This document shows, piece by piece, positions 7,367-9,610 of a DNA stretch of 9,610 nt. Both the position numbers and the translations under genes were made by a program. This DNA comes from an uncultured Succinatimonas sp. (GTDB taxonomy: Bacteria > Pseudomonadota > Gammaproteobacteria > Enterobacterales > Succinivibrionaceae). Position 1 is the stretch's first letter. Each line of letters starts with the position of its first letter. The stretch lies in NCBI GenBank assembly GCA_937896115.1, contig CALBLB010000078.1, positions 1 to 9,610 on the forward strand. Reading direction: 5' to 3'. Below the pieces are notes generated by a model. It ran no database searches and was not told where the DNA came from. It saw nothing but the letters and a program-made list of their open reading frames with translations.

Positions 7367-7726
7367 TTAAGCCTTAAGAGCGGCCTTAGCCTGCTCAACG
7401 ATAGCCTGGAAAGCGGCCTTATCATTGATAGCCAGATCGGAGAGAACCTTACGATCGATCTCGATGTTAGCCTTGTGCAGACCGTTGATGAGCTGGCTGT
7501 AGCTCATATCATACTGGTGAGCACCGGCATTGATACGAACGATCCACAACTCACGGAACTGACGCTTCTTCTGACGACGATCACGATAAGCATACTGACC
7601 GGCCTTGGTAACAGCCTGTACAGCAACGCGATAAGTACGTGAACGGGCACCGTAGTAACCTTTGGCAGCCTTCAGAACCTTCTTGTGACGAGCATGGGCG
7701 ATCACGCCGCGTTTAACTCTTGCCAT
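7367..7726 (-). CDS. rplT: 50S ribosomal protein L20 (bL20)
   Basis: A large-subunit protein that binds 23S rRNA early in assembly. In E. coli it also represses translation of rpmI-rplT. At 119 residues it has the normal family length (about 118). The sequence is nearly colinear with E. coli L20: MARVKRGVIAHARHKK at the start, AKGYYGARSRTYRVA, KAGQYAYRDRRQKKRQFRELWI, SYSQLINGLHKANIEIDRK and a C-terminal EQAKAALKA. The basic, extended N-terminal arm (1-60) and the globular RNA-binding C-terminal domain are both complete. It lies 19 bases after rpmI with a strong GGAGGA before the ATG. It is the last gene of the operon, followed by a rho-independent terminator. Confidence 0.98.
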   Translation of the reverse strand: MARVKRGVIAHARHKKVLKAAKGYYGARSRTYRVAVQAVTKAGQYAYRDRRQKKRQFRELWIVRINAGAHQYDMSYSQLINGLHKANIEIDRKVLSDLAINDKAAFQAIVEQAKAALKA

Positions 7727-7745
7727 TTGTCATTTCCTCCGAGAA

Positions 7746-7958
7746 TTAGGCGTACGGCAACTGACGCATAATGGCGCGCAGGTTGCAGTTCTTCACATAG
7801 ACCATCTTGCCCAGTGAACGCTTACGCTTGCTGGTCTTCTTGGTGAGGATGTGACGCAGGTTCTGGTGACGGCACTTGTAGTGACCGCTGCCGGTTTTCT
7901 TGAAGCGCTTGGCAACGCCTCTGTCGGTCTTCATTTTGACCTTGACTTTCTTAGCCAT
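7746..7958 (-). CDS. rpmI: 50S ribosomal protein L35 (bL35)
   Basis: A small basic large-subunit protein. The diagnostic stretches are RGVAKRFKKTGSGHYK, NLRHILTKKTSKRKR and the terminal LPYA, all matching E. coli L35. The 70 residues are about five more than the usual 65 because of a lysine-rich extension (MAKKVKVK) before the conserved region. The ATG at 7958 is preferred over the internal Met9 because GGAG lies 6 bases before it. A tiny hairpin (CGCA/TGCG, 7968-7979) touches the first base of that Shine-Dalgarno sequence. The gene is 71 bases after infC and 19 before rplT. Confidence 0.97.
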   Translation of the reverse strand: MAKKVKVKMKTDRGVAKRFKKTGSGHYKCRHQNLRHILTKKTSKRKRSLGKMVYVKNCNLRAIMRQLPYA

Positions 7959-7996
7959 TATTTACTCCGCATTAGTGCGATAAATCAAAACAGGAG

Positions 7997-8016
7997 CCGA
8001 AAGCTTTGACTTTCGG
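7997..8016 (-). promoter_or_regulatory. Hairpin in the infC-rpmI spacer, candidate L20 control site
   Basis: CCGAAAG and CTTTCGG pair perfectly over 7 bp around a 6-base loop, starting 13 bases after the infC stop and ending 38 bases before the rpmI start. In E. coli, L20 represses rpmI-rplT by binding mRNA structures in just this part of the operon, so an analogous role is plausible. A loose T-rich stretch follows a few bases on, so partial attenuation is also possible. The position is suggestive; L20 recognition is not shown. Confidence 0.4.
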
Positions 8017-8029
8017 ACTTTGAACCCCG

Positions 8030-8575
8030 TTACTGTTTCTTTTTAGGGGCAAGCACCATCGAAGCCTGTCTGCCTTCCATTTTGGAGGCCGACTCGACCT
8101 GGGCTATGCCCGCAACGACGCAGAGATCATTCTCCACGCGCTTTAAGACATCAAAACCTATGGACTGGTGCGCCATCTCGCGTCCGCGGAAACGCAAAGT
8201 CACTTTGGCTTTGTTGCCTTCTTCGAGGAAGCGGGTCAGGTTGCGTAGTTTAACCTGATAATCCCCTTCGTCAGTGCCGGGACGGAATTTGATTTCCTTC
8301 ACCTGCACAACCTTTTGCTTCTTCTTCTTTTGATCTTTCTGCTTCTCATAGAGGTACTTGCCGTACTCAATGAGTTTGCATACCGGCGGATTGGCGTTGG
8401 GACTGATCTCAACAAGATCCACACCCGCGTCTTTGGCCATATGTAGAGCTTCTACAGTGGCCATGACTCCCAGAACCTGATTATCTTGATCCAAAAGTCT
8501 CACTTCGCGACTTCTGATGTCATTATTTATCCGGTTTTTCTGAAAGGTCTTACCGGTCTTACGATTGTTATTAAT
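8030..8575 (-). CDS. infC: Translation initiation factor IF-3, with a probable AUU start codon
   Basis: IF3 binds the 30S subunit, prevents early 50S joining and checks start-codon and initiator-tRNA pairing. The N-domain carries NRINNDIRSREVRLL and VDLVEISPNANPPVCKL. The lysine-rich linker contains KQKDQKKKKQK, and the C-domain has QVKEIKFRPGTDEGDYQVK, TLRFRGREMAHQ and the terminal APKKKQ. All are typical of IF3. The usual automatic choice would be ATG 8629, giving 199 residues, but that start lies inside a hairpin and adds 18 residues without a family counterpart. The ATT at 8575 has TTAGGAG 8 bases upstream and gives 181 residues, against 180 in E. coli IF3, which itself starts at AUU. Starting at AUU makes infC translation sensitive to IF3 level, the known autoregulatory device. 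The AUU start is inferred from sequence but well supported. Confidence 0.96.
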   Translation of the reverse strand: MNNNRKTGKTFQKNRINNDIRSREVRLLDQDNQVLGVMATVEALHMAKDAGVDLVEISPNANPPVCKLIEYGKYLYEKQKDQKKKKQKVVQVKEIKFRPGTDEGDYQVKLRNLTRFLEEGNKAKVTLRFRGREMAHQSIGFDVLKRVENDLCVVAGIAQVESASKMEGRQASMVLAPKKKQ

Positions 8576-8590
8576 AGCAGTTACTCCTAA
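8573..8590 (-). promoter_or_regulatory. infC ribosome binding site with AUU start
   Basis: TTAGGAG (8590-8584), an 8-base spacer and ATT (8575-8573) form a well-spaced initiation region that decides the infC start. A rare AUU start is the basis of IF3 self-repression in E. coli. The Shine-Dalgarno sequence begins only three bases after the hairpin at 8594-8648. Confidence 0.8.
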
Positions 8591-8593
8591 ACC

Positions 8594-8648
8594 TGCAGGG
8601 CTTTCACCGGCGAAAGAAAATACTTCCATTCGCTTGGAAAGCCCTGCA
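8594..8648 (-). promoter_or_regulatory. Long hairpin between thrS and infC, abutting the infC Shine-Dalgarno sequence
   Basis: TGCAGGGCTTTC (8648-8637 in transcript order) pairs perfectly with GAAAGCCCTGCA (8605-8594), a 12-bp stem. The loop holds a second 5-bp stem, GCGAA (8633-8629) with TTCGC (8614-8610). No T-tract follows, so it is not a terminator. Its base is three bases from the infC Shine-Dalgarno sequence, which could affect ribosome access, RNA processing, or coupling between thrS and infC. It occupies about half of the 103-base thrS-infC gap. Confidence 0.55.
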
Positions 8649-8678
8649 ATTTACTGATCAAAAGTCAGAAAAAGCGAC

Positions 8679-9610
8679 TTATTTCTTAGCCTTGGCCGCA
8701 CGCTCCTGCTCTATGGCAAGATCTGCGTCGGGCATAGACTTGCGCGCTATGATATCCTCATTTATGAGTTTTATCAAGTCCTCAACACTCATCTGCCCCA
8801 AATCCGCGCCCTTTCTGGTACGTACGGCGACGACGCCTTTTTCGGCCTCTTTGTCACCGCACACAGCCATATAAGGAACATGCATGAGAGTGGCTTCACG
8901 GATCTTAAAGCCTATCTTGTCGTTGCGCAGATCGGATCTTACGCGCAGCATCGCCGCATCGAGTTTGTCGCATACAGATTTGGCATATTCGGCCTGATCA
9001 TCGGTAATGCTCATGACCACTGCCTGCACCGGAGCCAGCCAAGTCGGGAAAGAGCCTGCATATTCTTCGGTAAGAATACCGATGAAACGTTCAAGCGATC
9101 CGAGCAAAGCACGGTGAATCATCACCGGAACGTGTTCCTGATTGTCCTCACCTACATAAGCCGCACCGAGGCGCCCAGGTAAAGAGAAGTCAAGCTGCAC
9201 GGTTCCGCACTGCCAGGCACGATCCAAAGAGTCGTGCAAAGTAAACTCGATCTTAGGACCGTAGAATGCACCTTCACCAGGTTGCAAATCGTACTCAAGA
9301 CCGTTAAATTCCAAGGCTTTCTTAAGATCCTCTTCAGCCTTGTCCCAAATGGCATCTGAACCTATGCGCTTTTCAGGACGGGTTGAAAGTTTGACGTCAA
9401 CCTTGTGGAAATTGAACACGTCATAGATCTCATAAACCATCTTGATGCAATCTGAGACCACATCCAGGATCTGATTTTCAGTGCAGAAGATATGGGCATC
9501 ATCCTGTTCAAACCCGCGTACACGCAAAAGGCCGTGCAAAGATCCTGACGGCTCGTTACGGTGATCCTTACCGAATTCTGCCATGCGAATAGGCAGATCG
9601 CGGTAAGAAC
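8679..9610 (-). CDS. thrS: Threonyl-tRNA synthetase, C-terminal part (5' end beyond the window)
   Basis: The visible 309 or so codons encode the last half of ThrRS, which charges tRNA-Thr. The frame is open to the window edge and begins SYRDLPIRMAEFGK, so the ATG at 9584 is internal and not the start. Counting from that Met, class II motif 2 is seen in HRNEPSG (8-14), followed by RVRGFEQDDAHIFC with the expected zinc-ligand His31. The core continues through LSTRPEKRIGSD, GAFYGPKIEFTL and QCGTVQLDFSLPGRL, then VMIHRALLGSLERF with the second zinc-ligand His157 and motif 3 Arg. The anticodon-binding domain starts near FPTWLAPVQAVV and runs through DLRNDKIGFKIREATL, VPYMAVCGDKE and AVRTRKGADLGQM. 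The third zinc ligand (Cys) and the editing domain lie outside. infC follows 103 bases downstream. Confidence 0.98.
   Translation of the reverse strand, partial: SYRDLPIRMAEFGKDHRNEPSGSLHGLLRVRGFEQDDAHIFCTENQILDVVSDCIKMVYEIYDVFNFHKVDVKLSTRPEKRIGSDAIWDKAEEDLKKALEFNGLEYDLQPGEGAFYGPKIEFTLHDSLDRAWQCGTVQLDFSLPGRLGAAYVGEDNQEHVPVMIHRALLGSLERFIGILTEEYAGSFPTWLAPVQAVVMSITDDQAEYAKSVCDKLDAAMLRVRSDLRNDKIGFKIREATLMHVPYMAVCGDKEAEKGVVAVRTRKGADLGQMSVEDLIKLINEDIIARKSMPDADLAIEQERAAKAKK

Overview
The window looks like a chromosomal segment from a gammaproteobacterium. The main evidence is the thrS-infC-rpmI-rplT translation operon, with proteins close to their E. coli counterparts. PepD-type dipeptidase, a MalZ-related protein and a BioF-BioG biotin pair fit the same assignment. 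Moderate GC and the use of BioG instead of BioH make Succinivibrionaceae or a relative possible, but that placement is inference. No tRNA, rRNA, CRISPR array or insertion sequence was recognised.

Layout. (1) About 150-2150, minus strand: the biotin genes bioF and bioG, overlapping at their junction, preceded by a possible 46-residue hydrophobic small ORF whose stop overlaps the bioF start. (2) 2014-2374: a divergent intergenic region with a perfect inverted repeat. (3) 2375-5925, plus strand: pepD, then 11 bases later a 694-residue glycoside hydrolase family 13 protein of the MalZ type. The second protein has lost nearly every catalytic-site signature except the nucleophile position, so it appears to be a pseudoenzyme. 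(4) 5931-5962: a 10-bp hairpin between convergent genes. (5) 5984-7107, minus strand: a Fic-domain gene broken by two in-frame TAG codons and one -1 frameshift inside the Fic motif. (6) 7317-9610, minus strand: rplT with a rho-independent terminator, rpmI, infC and the 3' part of thrS, which runs off the right edge.

Functionally, BioG makes pimeloyl-ACP and BioF uses it for the first step of biotin ring assembly. ThrRS, IF3, L35 and L20 belong to the translation machinery. infC almost certainly starts at an AUU codon at 8575, not at the upstream ATG at 8629, so the E. coli type of IF3 autoregulation is probably kept. Two hairpins in this operon, one abutting the infC Shine-Dalgarno sequence and one between infC and rpmI, are candidate control elements.

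The observations most worth following are the decayed active site of the intact MalZ-like gene, the pattern of lesions in the fic gene, and a window-wide excess of GATC (roughly 100 sites by eye against about 37 expected by chance), strongest as AGGATC/GATCCT.
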